The notes: generated by a model from the sequence alone, not told the origin. Positions 45,521-53,818 are shown, counted from the stretch's first letter. The stretch: 64,000 bases of DNA from Thalassovita mediterranea (GCF_001458435.1 NZ_CYSF01000012.1:124001-188000), one strand, 5' to 3'. Made by a program: numbers and translations.

Positions 45521-45550
45521 AGAAGGGGGCGCTGCCCCCTTCTTTGTTTT
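45521..45550 (+). terminator. rho-independent terminator of the OmpA-family gene
   Basis: Perfect 10-bp stem AGAAGGGGGC/GCCCCCTTCT (45521-45530 with 45534-45543), 3-base loop, followed by TTGTTTT. Confidence 0.92.
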
Positions 45551-45552
45551 CT

Positions 45553-45574
45553 ATTTGTGCATTCTTGCACAAAT
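45553..45574. promoter_or_regulatory. perfect 22-bp palindrome upstream of the FMN reductase gene
   Basis: ATTTGTGCA-TTCT-TGCACAAAT: two perfect 9-bp arms with a 4-base spacer. It lies just upstream of a candidate promoter (45578-45606) and downstream of the previous terminator, the position expected for an activator site. Confidence 0.55.
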
Positions 45575-45577
45575 CTG

Positions 45578-45606
45578 TTGCGATCATGCCTGTTTATTTT
45601 CATTAT
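45578..45606 (+). promoter_or_regulatory. candidate promoter of the FMN reductase gene
   Basis: TTGCGA at 45578-45583, 17-base spacer, CATTAT at 45601-45606, about 50 bases before the start codon. Confidence 0.4.
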
Positions 45607-45655
45607 CGAACAGTTCATCTTCACCTCAACGCGAAACGCTTTGTAGGAGAATACG

Positions 45656-46186
45656 ATGACCGTCCTGACCATTTCTGGCGCCCTGCGCCGCGACAGTGAA
45701 AACCGCAAACTGGTGGCCGAAGCGGCTGTGATCTATGGCGGTGACGTTGTTGAGGCGGACCTGAACTTGCCGCTTTACGACGGTGATCTGGAAGCGGCAG
45801 AGGGCTTGCCGCAATCCGTTGTCACGCTGGCCGATCAGATTCTGGCAGCAGAGGCGGTGCTGATCTCCACCCCTGAATACAACAAGGCCCCTCCGGGTGT
45901 GCTGAAGAACGCGCTGGATTGGCTCAGCCGTGACAGTCGTGGCGTACTGGCGGGCAAACCTGTTGCCGTTATGTCGGCAGCTGCGGGCCGCACGGGTGGT
46001 GAAACCGCGATGTTTGTTTTGCGCCACTTCCTCGCACCCCTTCGCGCAAATGTCGTGGCTGGTCCTGCGGTGAATGTCGCTGCGTCCTACAATGAATTTG
46101 ACGAAAACGGCAAGCTGACCAACGACCGCTACCGCGCCGGTCTGGAAGAGCTGGTTGCGCTGCTAAAGGCGACTGCGCAGGGTTAA
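45656..46186 (+). CDS. NADPH-dependent FMN reductase family protein
   Basis: A 176-residue flavodoxin-like oxidoreductase. The N-terminal FMN phosphate loop (LTISGALRRDSENRKLV) and the flavin-binding STPEYNKAPPGVLKNALDWL are typical of ChrR/YieF/azoreductase-like enzymes, as is PVAVMSAAAGRTGGETAM. It reduces flavin, quinones or other oxidants with NAD(P)H; the natural acceptor is unknown. The stop overlaps the convergent VOC gene by 4 bases. The palindrome at 45553 may control it. Confidence 0.92.
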   Translation: MTVLTISGALRRDSENRKLVAEAAVIYGGDVVEADLNLPLYDGDLEAAEGLPQSVVTLADQILAAEAVLISTPEYNKAPPGVLKNALDWLSRDSRGVLAGKPVAVMSAAAGRTGGETAMFVLRHFLAPLRANVVAGPAVNVAASYNEFDENGKLTNDRYRAGLEELVALLKATAQG

Positions 46187-46590
46187 TCCTGCGTACTCAC
46201 CTCAATCAGGTTACCATCAGGATCACGAATATAGATCGAGGTGATGGCGCCGGTGGCCCCGCTGCGGGCGATCGGGCCGTCCTCGATCTCGACGCCTTGT
46301 GCAGCCAGATGTGCCTGCCAGTCGGCCAGCGGCGTGGCGGTCAGAAAACATAGATCCGCCGTTCCGGGGCCGGGATGGCGCGCCTTGGGATCAAATTCGG
46401 CGCCCGCTTGATGCAGGTTGATCTTCTGCTGTCCAAAATACAACGCCCAGCGGTTGCTGCCGTCAGTTGCGCGAAAACGGCGCACCTCCATCCCCAGTAC
46501 TTCGGTGTAGAACTTAACGGTTTCGGACAGGTCCGCGACGGTCAGCACTAGATGATCCAATGCGGTCAGTTTTCGTGTCTGCGATGGCAT
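46183..46590 (-). CDS. VOC family protein (glyoxalase/dioxygenase superfamily)
   Basis: A 135-residue vicinal-oxygen-chelate protein with paired beta-alpha-beta-beta-beta units. The first metal His is in LTALDHLVLTVADLSETVKF, followed by YTEVLGMEVRRF; ALYFGQQKINLHQAG and SIYIRDPDGNLIEVS (metal Glu) complete the fold. Similar proteins include virulence/fosfomycin-type and glyoxalase-like enzymes; the reaction is not predictable. It is divergent from the MaoC-type gene with 41 bases between the two starts. Confidence 0.92.
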   Translation of the reverse strand: MPSQTRKLTALDHLVLTVADLSETVKFYTEVLGMEVRRFRATDGSNRWALYFGQQKINLHQAGAEFDPKARHPGPGTADLCFLTATPLADWQAHLAAQGVEIEDGPIARSGATGAITSIYIRDPDGNLIEVSTQD

Positions 46591-46631
46591 TTTGGCTTAC
46601 TCCGTCCGGTTCGCACGCCTATGCTGCGTCT

Positions 46632-47462
46632 ATGACTGATACTGGCATAGATGCCCAACAGGGCGAAACCCGTCAAACCGATATGATGGATCCCGCGCGC
46701 GCACAGGCGCTGCTGGCGACCTTGGGTAGGCCTGCGCCCGTTCACATGGGCGATGCGCTGCCGCCGTTTTTTCATCAGATCTATTTCTGGCAGTCCCTGC
46801 CGCCTGCTTCATTGGGGCGTGACGGGCATCCGGCTAAGGGCGACGGATTGATCCCTGATCTGAGCCTGCCACGTCGTATGTGGGCGGGCGGCCGGTTGGA
46901 ATTTCACGCGCCACTGCATGCAGGCATCGCGGCTGAGAAGAGGACACGCGTCGCAAATGTCACGCGTAAAGAAGGGCGCAGTGGGCCGCTGGGGTTTGTC
47001 ACCTTGCAGCATGATATTATGCAGGACGGTCACCTTACGACGCGCGAATATCAGGATCTGGTCTATCGCAATGACCCCGAGCCAGATGCACCCACTCCGA
47101 CGCCGCCACAGGCACGGCAGGATGAAACCCTGTCTGAAACGGCAGCGTTCGATAGCACGATGCTGTTTCGCTATTCTGCGCTAACCTTTAACGGGCATCG
47201 CATCCACTATGACGAAGCCTACGCCCGTGACGTTGAAGGATACGATGGCCTTGTCACCCATGGGCCGCTTTTGGCGCAGTTGTTGATGTTGCTGGCGGAT
47301 CGTCAGTTGGGTGGGCTGGGTCGGTTCAGTTTCCGCGCCTCATCCCCGTTGATGCACCATGAAACGGCAGAGTTGTGTTGGCGCAAGGATGGCACTTTGT
47401 GGATCAGAGCGGCGGACGGTCGCCAGATCATGAGTGCCATGGCAGAACGCGCCATCCCTTAA
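46632..47462 (+). CDS. MaoC-like dehydratase / FAS1-type hydratase family protein
   Basis: A 276-residue double hot-dog protein. The start at 46632 is chosen; the earlier in-frame ATG would overlap the divergent VOC gene. The N-terminal hot-dog (about 1-150) has LPPFFHQIYFWQSLPPASLG. The C-terminal one has the MaoC-like catalytic stretch YSALTFNGHRIHYDEAYARD followed by GLVTHGPLLAQLLMLL. It resembles the mesaconyl-C4-CoA hydratase/FAS1-like dehydratase group, so hydration of an enoyl-CoA-type substrate is expected; the substrate is inference. Confidence 0.85.
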   Translation: MTDTGIDAQQGETRQTDMMDPARAQALLATLGRPAPVHMGDALPPFFHQIYFWQSLPPASLGRDGHPAKGDGLIPDLSLPRRMWAGGRLEFHAPLHAGIAAEKRTRVANVTRKEGRSGPLGFVTLQHDIMQDGHLTTREYQDLVYRNDPEPDAPTPTPPQARQDETLSETAAFDSTMLFRYSALTFNGHRIHYDEAYARDVEGYDGLVTHGPLLAQLLMLLADRQLGGLGRFSFRASSPLMHHETAELCWRKDGTLWIRAADGRQIMSAMAERAIP

Positions 47463-47470
47463 ACGAAACA

Positions 47471-47494
47471 GGCCCCGAACCTAAGTTCGGGGCC
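47471..47494. terminator. terminator hairpin between the MaoC-type and sulfotransferase genes
   Basis: Perfect 10-bp stem GGCCCCGAAC/GTTCGGGGCC (47471-47480 with 47485-47494), 4-base loop. On the minus strand it is followed by a T-rich run, so it best serves the sulfotransferase gene. Confidence 0.8.
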
Positions 47495-47511
47495 CGGTGT
47501 CAGAGAGAGGA

Positions 47512-48330
47512 TCAATCGCCTAGTTTGGCGTGAACCTCATCCAGATCAATCTCGCCAATGGGCATCTTGTTGCCCGGGTTTTCGAAATCGTATTTGAACA
47601 GATCGAAATCGCGTTTGTAGATTTCGTAGACCAGATGCATCGACAGATCGTCGAAGTAGTCTTCGACCGGATGGGCGCGTTTGGGGCCGTGACCTTCAGA
47701 TTCGTTGAACCGTGGGATTTGGTTTAGGTCCACTTCAAACGGCGTTTCGATGTTGTCCAACACCTCTTGCATGCCGCCATTGAAATCCTCGGTCCAGAAG
47801 ATCTTATCATAGCGCCCGCCATTGGCGATGAAGGTCGACACATGGCCCGACATAGCCGACCAGTGGATGTCAGGATCCATCGGCTTGCGCCAACGGATGG
47901 TGTCGCGGGCAAACAACAGGAAGCGGCGGAAGCTGGCGATTTGGTCAAACTCTTGCTTGCCATCATCACCGCCGACCTCGATCCCGTATTTCTGAATGAG
48001 CAACGGCACCAGATTGCCGCGATAGCGACGCCCGTTGCGCTGAATGCCGCAGATCTTGTCAAAGAAGCTAGAGAGGATGCGAGTGTAGGGGTTCCGAACG
48101 CAGGTAAACGCGTAGGAACGCTGGCTTTCTACGTTTTCGGTGATGGGGCCGTGGCTTTCCTCGAACGCCCATTTGTGCATGCCCGATTTAGCGTCATGAA
48201 TGTCGCCATCAAAAAACTCGCCATGATCGGAATAAAACATGATCTGCCCGATGGTCGAACAGGCGCATTTGGGAACCACGCGATACACAACACTTTCGCT
48301 CTCGGTCATCCAGGTGCCGGGAAAACCCAT
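47512..48330 (-). CDS. sulfotransferase family 2-type protein
   Basis: A 272-residue protein related to carbohydrate sulfotransferases. The 5'-phosphosulfate loop is VPKCACSTIGQIMF and the 3'-phosphate site CVRNPYTRILSSFFDKICG, both in the expected order for a PAPS-dependent enzyme. No signal peptide or membrane helix is visible, so it would act in the cytoplasm, unlike the Golgi enzymes of animals. It is divergent from a GT14-type glycosyltransferase, which suggests sulfation of a surface or capsular polysaccharide; that link is inference from context. Confidence 0.88.
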   Translation of the reverse strand: MGFPGTWMTESESVVYRVVPKCACSTIGQIMFYSDHGEFFDGDIHDAKSGMHKWAFEESHGPITENVESQRSYAFTCVRNPYTRILSSFFDKICGIQRNGRRYRGNLVPLLIQKYGIEVGGDDGKQEFDQIASFRRFLLFARDTIRWRKPMDPDIHWSAMSGHVSTFIANGGRYDKIFWTEDFNGGMQEVLDNIETPFEVDLNQIPRFNESEGHGPKRAHPVEDYFDDLSMHLVYEIYKRDFDLFKYDFENPGNKMPIGEIDLDEVHAKLGD

Positions 48331-48390
48331 TTTGCTCTTGCCTCCTTGGCGGTGCCCCAGTTTGGGGGGAACTTTATGCTTTTGTTCACA

Positions 48391-48410
48391 AAACCAAAGT
48401 TAACTGGTTT
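48391..48410. promoter_or_regulatory. inverted repeat between the divergent sulfotransferase and glycosyltransferase genes
   Basis: AAACCA-N8-TGGTTT, perfect 6-bp arms, with the palindrome AGTTAACT inside (48398-48405). It lies 60 bases from one start and 66 from the other in a 146-base AT-richer spacer, a good place for a shared operator. Confidence 0.4.
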
Positions 48411-48476
48411 ATTCAATCTCACTTCCGCCGTATCTATGTAAACAATCAACCAGTAACGAGGCGATCGTTTCCAAAA

Positions 48477-50054
48477 ATGGCAAGAATTGCGTTCATCCTG
48501 CTGTGTCATAAAGACCCAGAGGCGATCATCCAACAGGCTGAACGTCTGACTGCGGCAGGGGACTATATGTCGATTCACTTCGACGGACGGGCCAAGCCGG
48601 AACATTTTCAGCAGATCAAGGATGCGCTGGGCGACAATGCCAATGTCACCTTTGCAAAAAAACGCATCAAGTGCGGCTGGGGGGAATGGTCGCTGGTGCA
48701 GGCGTCATTGAACGCGATTGAAACCGCTTTGGATGCCTTTCCACGGGCAACACATTTTTACATGCTGTCCGGCGACTGCATGGCGATCAAATCGGCGCAG
48801 TACATCCATAGCTTTCTGGAAAACAACGATCGCGACTATATCGAGAGTTTTGATTTCTTCGAGAGTGACTGGATCAAAACCGGTATGAAAGAAGAGCGGC
48901 TGATCTACCGCCACTATTTCAACGAACGCACACAGCCAAAACGCTATTACTGGTCTTATAGCTTGCAAAAACGATTTGGTCTGGAACGCGAAATTCCGCA
49001 TGATCTGCAGGTGCAGATCGGCAGCCAGTGGTGGTGTCTACGGCGGCGCACGATTGAGTCGATTGTTGAGTTCACCAAGGCGCGCAAAGATGTCATGGCA
49101 TTTTTCCGCACCACTTGGATCCCGGATGAGACATTTTTCCAGACCCTTGTGCGCCATCTGATTCCAGAGGCCGAGATTGAAACGCGCACGCTGACTTTCT
49201 TGATGTTCACGGACTATGGGATGCCGGTGTCGTTTTATAACGATCACTACGACATGCTGCTTAGCCAAGATTTCCTGTTTGCGCGTAAAATTAGTCCAGA
49301 GGCGCGGGAATTGCGCGCCCGCCTTGGTGCGCTTTATGCCGCCGAGGGGGTGGATTTCAAAATATCGGGCGAAGGGCGCAGCCTGTTCAAGTTCCTGACA
49401 GGGCGGGGCCGCGTGGGGCGTCGTTTTGGTCTGCGGTTCTGGGAAACCGAAAGTTCGCTGGGCCGTGAACGTGAATTGCTGATCGTGATCTGCAAGAAGT
49501 GGCACGTCGCCAAACGTCTTGTGGAACAGATCCGCAAACACACAGATATTCCGGCGATTGAGTATTTGTTCAACGAGGAAAGCACCCCGCTACCCGATTT
49601 GGGCGGCATTCAGAAAACCATTGGCAAACGCCACCGCCACCGCCGCGCCCTGATGCGGATGTTGTTTGACTATTTTGACACCGATCGCCTGATCATTTGC
49701 CTAGATCCAGAGGCGCTGGATCTGATGCGCGATTTCTGTGGTGATCGGTCAACGACGCGGCTGTTGGAAATCGACGTCAACTTTTCCGAGGATTACCTGA
49801 AAGGCCACGCCATGCGCATTGGTCTGGCGGGCGAACAAACACCTCTTGAAACGTTGGAACGCCTCTTGCCGACGATCCGCCACGATCTGGCCTTTGAAAG
49901 CGATCAGATCCGCGATTCGAACTTTGGCAATCACGACTACCTGCGTGAATACGAAACCCGTGATGACCATGCCCGCGCGGTGTCGCATTTCCTTGCCATT
50001 CCTGAGGCCAAGGCGCATGACATTGTGGATATCGACTACCTGTTTTCCGACTGA
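48477..50054 (+). CDS. GT14 (Branch)-type beta-1,6-N-acetylglucosaminyltransferase-like protein with a DUF5928-like C-terminal region
   Basis: A 525-residue protein. Residues 1-260 match the core-2/I-branching (GT14) fold: MARIAFILLCHKDPEAIIQQ, YMSIHFDGRAKPEHF, IKCGWGEWSLVQASLNAIE, HFYMLSGDCMAIKSA and GSQWWCLRRRTIESI. The C-terminal 200 residues are an added domain (ICKKWHVAKRLVEQIRK, LLEIDVNFSEDYLKGHAMRI) that I associate with DUF5928; its function is unknown. There are no membrane helices. It is divergent from the sulfotransferase and followed 8 bases later by a HIT protein gene. Probably builds a sugar branch on a surface polymer, which the sulfotransferase may modify. Confidence 0.87.
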   Translation: MARIAFILLCHKDPEAIIQQAERLTAAGDYMSIHFDGRAKPEHFQQIKDALGDNANVTFAKKRIKCGWGEWSLVQASLNAIETALDAFPRATHFYMLSGDCMAIKSAQYIHSFLENNDRDYIESFDFFESDWIKTGMKEERLIYRHYFNERTQPKRYYWSYSLQKRFGLEREIPHDLQVQIGSQWWCLRRRTIESIVEFTKARKDVMAFFRTTWIPDETFFQTLVRHLIPEAEIETRTLTFLMFTDYGMPVSFYNDHYDMLLSQDFLFARKISPEARELRARLGALYAAEGVDFKISGEGRSLFKFLTGRGRVGRRFGLRFWETESSLGRERELLIVICKKWHVAKRLVEQIRKHTDIPAIEYLFNEESTPLPDLGGIQKTIGKRHRHRRALMRMLFDYFDTDRLIICLDPEALDLMRDFCGDRSTTRLLEIDVNFSEDYLKGHAMRIGLAGEQTPLETLERLLPTIRHDLAFESDQIRDSNFGNHDYLREYETRDDHARAVSHFLAIPEAKAHDIVDIDYLFSD

Positions 50055-50062
50055 GGTGCCCC

Positions 50063-50446
50063 ATGGCTTATGTCTATGACGACCAAAACATCTTTGCCAA
50101 AATCCTGCGTGGTGAGATCCCGAACAAAACCGTTCTGGAAACCGAACATGCGCTGGCTTTCCATGACATCCAGCCACAGGCGCCGGTGCATGTCCTGGTG
50201 ATCCCCAAAGGTCCCTACGTTTGCTACGACCACTTCGCATTAGAGGCGTCTGATGCCGAAATCGTCGGTTTCACCCGCGCCGTTGGCGAAGTGTGCAAGA
50301 TGATGGACGTGCAACCGGGCGAAGGCGGCGACGGGTTCCGCGCCATTTCCAACGCGGGTGAAAACGGCGTCCAAGAAGTGCCGCATCTGCATGTGCACAT
50401 CCTTGGTGGTCGCTGGCTGGGCCGGATGCTGGCAAAAGCGGACTAA
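50063..50446 (+). CDS. HIT family protein (histidine triad nucleotide hydrolase)
   Basis: A 127-residue HINT-type protein. The N-terminal zinc/dimer segment FAKILRGEIPNKTVLETEHA, then PVHVLVIPKGPYV, and the catalytic triad PHLHVHILGGRWLGRM (H-x-H-x-H) are intact. Family members hydrolyse purine nucleoside phosphoramidates and related adducts. The gene begins 8 bases after the glycosyltransferase stop, probably one transcript. Confidence 0.95.
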   Translation: MAYVYDDQNIFAKILRGEIPNKTVLETEHALAFHDIQPQAPVHVLVIPKGPYVCYDHFALEASDAEIVGFTRAVGEVCKMMDVQPGEGGDGFRAISNAGENGVQEVPHLHVHILGGRWLGRMLAKAD

Positions 50447-50456
50447 CATAAACCAC

Positions 50457-50556
50457 TACCGTAACCACAAGAGGCCCCGGATCATGGTCTGGGGCGCGTC
50501 GCGCTGAGTGTGAAGACCCCGCCCCGGCCTCGTGCCGGGGCCTCTTGTGTACGGTA
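50457..50556. repeat. 100-base nested palindromic element
   Basis: Outer arms TACCGTA (50457-50463) and TACGGTA (50550-50556) pair perfectly. Next, after a 2-base bulge on the left, 15-bp arms CACAAGAGGCCCCGG (50466-50480) and CCGGGGCCTCTTGTG (50535-50549) pair perfectly. Inside the 54-base loop a further stem GGGGCG/CGCCCC (50491-50496 with 50520-50525) can form. It fills the space between the HIT and rsmD genes, which are convergent. It is much longer than a normal terminator and lacks a clean T-run; it may be a small palindromic repeat element that also acts as a terminator. Confidence 0.75.
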
Positions 50557-50559
50557 GGT

Positions 50560-51117
50560 TTACAGTTCCAAGATCGTGATGGTCGTATCCCCGTAGCGGC
50601 GTTCATCCAGATAGGTCAGCGCCTCTGGTGCGGTGATTGCAGCGCTTTCTTCCCAGACGATCAGCGCACCGTCGGCAACCCAGCCACTTGCCAGCGCCGC
50701 CTCCAGCGCCTGTTCGCCCAGACCCTTGTCATAGGGCGGATCAAGGAAGATCAGGTCATATGGTGCGCCTGTGTTTTCCGGCAGTTTGCGGGCATCGCGG
50801 CGGATCACCTGAACCTCGCCCCGCGCGTCGCAGATGCGGATGTTTTCCTTTAGCAGCGCGTTGGATTTACGCCCGTCATCCACAAAGGTCACGTGCGCGG
50901 CGCCACGGCTCAACGCCTCTAGCCCCAGCGCACCGGTGCCGGCAAACAGGTCCAGTACGCGGGCATCCTCAATCGGATCGCCAAACCGCCCGCCGCCCAG
51001 CATGTTGAACAGGCTTTCACGGGTGCGATCCGTGGTCGGGCGCAGGTGGGCCCCGGGATCCCCCTTGCCCACCGCCGCCAAGGCGCGGCCTTTGAACCGT
51101 CCGGCAACAATCCTCAT
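50560..51117 (-). CDS. rsmD: 16S rRNA (guanine-N2)-methyltransferase RsmD
   Basis: A 185-residue SAM-dependent enzyme that methylates G966 of 16S rRNA. Typical start MRIVAGRFKGRALAAVGKGD, then RPTTDRTRESLFNML, SAM motif LDLFAGTGALGLEALSRGA and the catalytic DLIFLDPPYDKGLGE. Normal length. Its start overlaps the stop of the upstream FAD reductase gene by 4 bases. Confidence 0.95.
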   Translation of the reverse strand: MRIVAGRFKGRALAAVGKGDPGAHLRPTTDRTRESLFNMLGGGRFGDPIEDARVLDLFAGTGALGLEALSRGAAHVTFVDDGRKSNALLKENIRICDARGEVQVIRRDARKLPENTGAPYDLIFLDPPYDKGLGEQALEAALASGWVADGALIVWEESAAITAPEALTYLDERRYGDTTITILEL

Positions 51118-52325
51118 GCGCGCAGCAGGGATTTAAGGTCGGTTTCAGGATCCGCCAACAGATCTGGTGCGGGCGACTTGCCGCCGTCAATCAGACGTTT
51201 GCCGACCATATAGGCGCGGGGATCATTGGCAGCGTCTACCGCTAGCAGGGTATCGCCCTGATAATACCAGAAGGACACCGCGCCCTCTTTGTCCCCCGCA
51301 CGGGTGATGATGCGATCATAACCTGTGGACAGCCCTGCGATCTGTAGTTTCACGTCATACTGATCCGACCAGAACCAGACCTGCGGCACATAGGCCTTGC
51401 CCGCGCCCAGCAGGTTTTCAGCGACACATTCCGCCTGATCAATGGCATTTGGCACCGATTCCAGCCTCAACCGGCCATCGCGATAGGGGAAGGATGCACA
51501 ATCCCCCGCCGCCCAGATCGCTGGATCGGATGTGCGGCCCTCGGCATCGGTCTTGATACCGTTGTCAATCTCCAGCCCCGCAGCTTCGGCCAAGGCGGTG
51601 CCGGGGGTGATGCCCACACCAACGATGACAAAATCCACATCCAGCGTGCTGCCATCGCTCAACTCCGCACCACTGACGCGCCCCTCACCGATCAGACGGT
51701 TCAGGCCAACACCTTCGCGAATCTCCACTCCGTGCGCGGTGTGCAGCGCGCGGAAATAGTCGGAGGTTTCGGGCGCTGCGACCCGTTGCAGGATGCGATC
51801 TGCCATTTCGACCAGCGTGACCTTCAGACCCTTTTTCGCGGCAACCGCTGCTGCCTCCAGCCCGATGTAGCCGCCGCCGACGATCAATACGGATTTACCG
51901 GCCTGAAACTCAGGCTCCATCCCGTCCACATCCGATAGGCCGCGCACCACATGCACGCCCTCCAGCGTGCCGCCGATACTGGCGGGCAGATAACGCGGCG
52001 CTGATCCTGTGGTCAGAACCAGCGCGTCATAATCCAGCACCTCATCACCAACACGTACCGTCTGCGCGGCAGGGTCAATCGCCGTCACCTCCGTGCCGAG
52101 GCGCAGGTCGATGTTGTTGTCGGCGTAATAGCTTTCAGGGCGCAGAAACAGCCGTTCTAGCGTCATGTCGCCTAGCAGATAGGCCTTGGACAACGGCGGG
52201 CGTTGATAGGGCGGCACAGCTTCCGCGCCGATCAGGGTGATCTGCCCGTCAAACCCCAATGTGCGCAGTTTCGCCACCAGCGACGCGCCGGCCTGCCCGG
52301 CCCCGACCACAACAATCTTTTGCAT
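51114..52325 (-). CDS. FAD-dependent ferredoxin/rubredoxin reductase-like oxidoreductase
   Basis: A 403-residue pyridine-nucleotide flavoprotein from the ATG at 52325 (MQKIVVVGAGQAGASLVAKL); an upstream in-frame extension lacks sense and runs into the divergent peroxiredoxin gene. The first GxGxxG is in that N-terminus, the second, for NAD(P)H, in LIVGGGYIGLEAAAVAAKKG, and IWAAGDCASFP is the second FAD motif. It resembles putidaredoxin/rubredoxin reductases that pass electrons from NADH to a small iron-sulfur protein; no such partner or P450 is in the window. Coupled to rsmD downstream. Confidence 0.92.
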   Translation of the reverse strand: MQKIVVVGAGQAGASLVAKLRTLGFDGQITLIGAEAVPPYQRPPLSKAYLLGDMTLERLFLRPESYYADNNIDLRLGTEVTAIDPAAQTVRVGDEVLDYDALVLTTGSAPRYLPASIGGTLEGVHVVRGLSDVDGMEPEFQAGKSVLIVGGGYIGLEAAAVAAKKGLKVTLVEMADRILQRVAAPETSDYFRALHTAHGVEIREGVGLNRLIGEGRVSGAELSDGSTLDVDFVIVGVGITPGTALAEAAGLEIDNGIKTDAEGRTSDPAIWAAGDCASFPYRDGRLRLESVPNAIDQAECVAENLLGAGKAYVPQVWFWSDQYDVKLQIAGLSTGYDRIITRAGDKEGAVSFWYYQGDTLLAVDAANDPRAYMVGKRLIDGGKSPAPDLLADPETDLKSLLRA

Positions 52326-52414
52326 CCCACACCCTTTCTGCGGAAAACTCTGGCTGCATTTGGGGGCGACCCTATATGACAGAAACAGAGAAACGCAATC
52401 AGGGAACCCAAGCG

Positions 52415-52903
52415 ATGACATTGAGTGTAGGTGATAAACTGCCGGACGTAACTTTTCCGATGATGGGCGCAGAAGGGCCTGAGGCGCTGACGCTGTCCGA
52501 TCGTCTAGCAGGGCGTAAAGTGGTGATCTTTGCGCTGCCCGGTGCATTTTCGCGCACCTGCGATGCGGCACACATGCCGAGTTTTATCCGCACCAAGGAT
52601 GATTTTGCGGCCAAGGGCGTGGACGAAATTATGTGCCTGTCCGTCAATGATCCCTTTGTGATGAAAGCGTGGGGCGCAACCACTGGCGCGGATGACGCCT
52701 CCATTACTATGCTGGCAGACGCCGAAGGTGCCTTTACCAAAGCTGTCGGGATGGAATTTGACGCCCCTGTTGTTGGGTTCTACGGCCGCTCCAAACGCTA
52801 TGCGATGGTCGTTGAAGACGGCGTGATCACGCATCTGAATGTTGAACCGGAACTAGGCTGCACCGTTTCGGGCGGTGAGGCACTCTTGGATGCAATGGCA
52901 TAA
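52415..52903 (+). CDS. peroxiredoxin (Prx5 type)
   Basis: A 162-residue thiol peroxidase. The ATG at 52415 gives the standard N-terminus. The peroxidatic Cys49 is in ALPGAFSRTCDAAHMPSF, matching the P-G-A-F-(T/S)-x-T-C pattern; a second Cys near 149 (ELGCTVSGGEALLDAM) could resolve it. Related enzymes reduce hydrogen peroxide and alkyl hydroperoxides with glutathione/glutaredoxin or thioredoxin. Divergent from the FAD reductase, with 89 bases between the starts. Confidence 0.95.
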   Translation: MTLSVGDKLPDVTFPMMGAEGPEALTLSDRLAGRKVVIFALPGAFSRTCDAAHMPSFIRTKDDFAAKGVDEIMCLSVNDPFVMKAWGATTGADDASITMLADAEGAFTKAVGMEFDAPVVGFYGRSKRYAMVVEDGVITHLNVEPELGCTVSGGEALLDAMA

Positions 52904-52972
52904 GCCGGTTTGAATTGAGGATCGGGCCATAGGTTTGGCCCGACCCTGACAGCTTTTAGGTGCCGGACACAA

Positions 52973-53818
52973 TCAGCCCGCCAGCATACGCGCTTGCAGT
53001 GCTGCTTGCCTGCGGGCGCTGTCGCGACTGAGGTTTTCCAGAGACAGCGCTGTTAGCTTTGGCATCCCGCGCTGCGGATCAAAGCCGCGCGGCAGGTCCA
53101 GCAGCATTTCGGTGCTGCCACAGCAGTGCAGTGATAGCGATTCGATTAATGGCAGATCCGATGCCAAAAGGTGGTCGAGCGATTGCTGCGACAGCGTCGC
53201 CTCGGTTGCTGCGACGGGGTCGATCTGCACGTTGATTTCCCTAAGTTTGAAATGACGCACAGGTCGCGATAGGCAAAACGGCCCGTTCAGGTCCAGAATT
53301 TCCAACCTTGGGGCGGCTTCGAATATCGGGGTTATGTCCCCTAATGCACACCCCCGCAGATAGGCCGCAGTGCTACCAGCACCGAAAGGATAGCAGTCCC
53401 CTAAGGACAGCGATTTCAGTCGCGGCAGGCGCTGACCTTTGAACAGGCTTAGAACGGTAGACATATCAAAGCCATACAGTGCATTTTCCGATGCGTGATA
53501 GGCAGGTGTGATACCGATCTGTAGATGGTGAACCCGCTGCGATTCGGGAGAGTTCAGAAAGGCACTGATCAATTCGACCTGGTTCGGGCCGGCCATAAAA
53601 CCGACCGCACCTGTGAACTTTGGCAGGTGTTTGATGCGTGAGTACAGGCCCTTGGTGGGGCGTACACCAACCAGCAGCGCTTGTTGAAAAACACTGCAGC
53701 GGCTCAGGCCATAGGTGCGCAGCGCTGTGCTGAAGCGCGAATATGAAGCCGAGGCGCCGCGGTTGCGAAAAGGTAGGACACCAAAGAAAGACTTAGACGT
53801 AATCGAATTCAAACGCAT
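52973..53818 (-). CDS. leucine-rich-repeat-like protein of unknown function
   Basis: A 281-residue protein from the ATG at 53818 (MRLNSITSKSFF); an earlier Met would add five residues. I do not recognise the family with certainty. From the middle onward it has irregular L-x-x-L-x-L units typical of leucine-rich repeats: LPRLKSLSLGDCYPFGAG, APRLEILDLNGPFCLS, FKLREINVQID, LPLIESLSLHCCGS and MPKLTALSLENLS. There is no signal peptide or membrane helix, so a cytoplasmic or injected binding protein are both possible. GC appears slightly lower than in its neighbours. It is divergent from the serine-rich protein gene at 54023 across a 204-base AT-richer spacer, which also holds a direct repeat of TTCCGCCG near 53970. 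Confidence 0.6.
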   Translation of the reverse strand: MRLNSITSKSFFGVLPFRNRGASASYSRFSTALRTYGLSRCSVFQQALLVGVRPTKGLYSRIKHLPKFTGAVGFMAGPNQVELISAFLNSPESQRVHHLQIGITPAYHASENALYGFDMSTVLSLFKGQRLPRLKSLSLGDCYPFGAGSTAAYLRGCALGDITPIFEAAPRLEILDLNGPFCLSRPVRHFKLREINVQIDPVAATEATLSQQSLDHLLASDLPLIESLSLHCCGSTEMLLDLPRGFDPQRGMPKLTALSLENLSRDSARRQAALQARMLAG

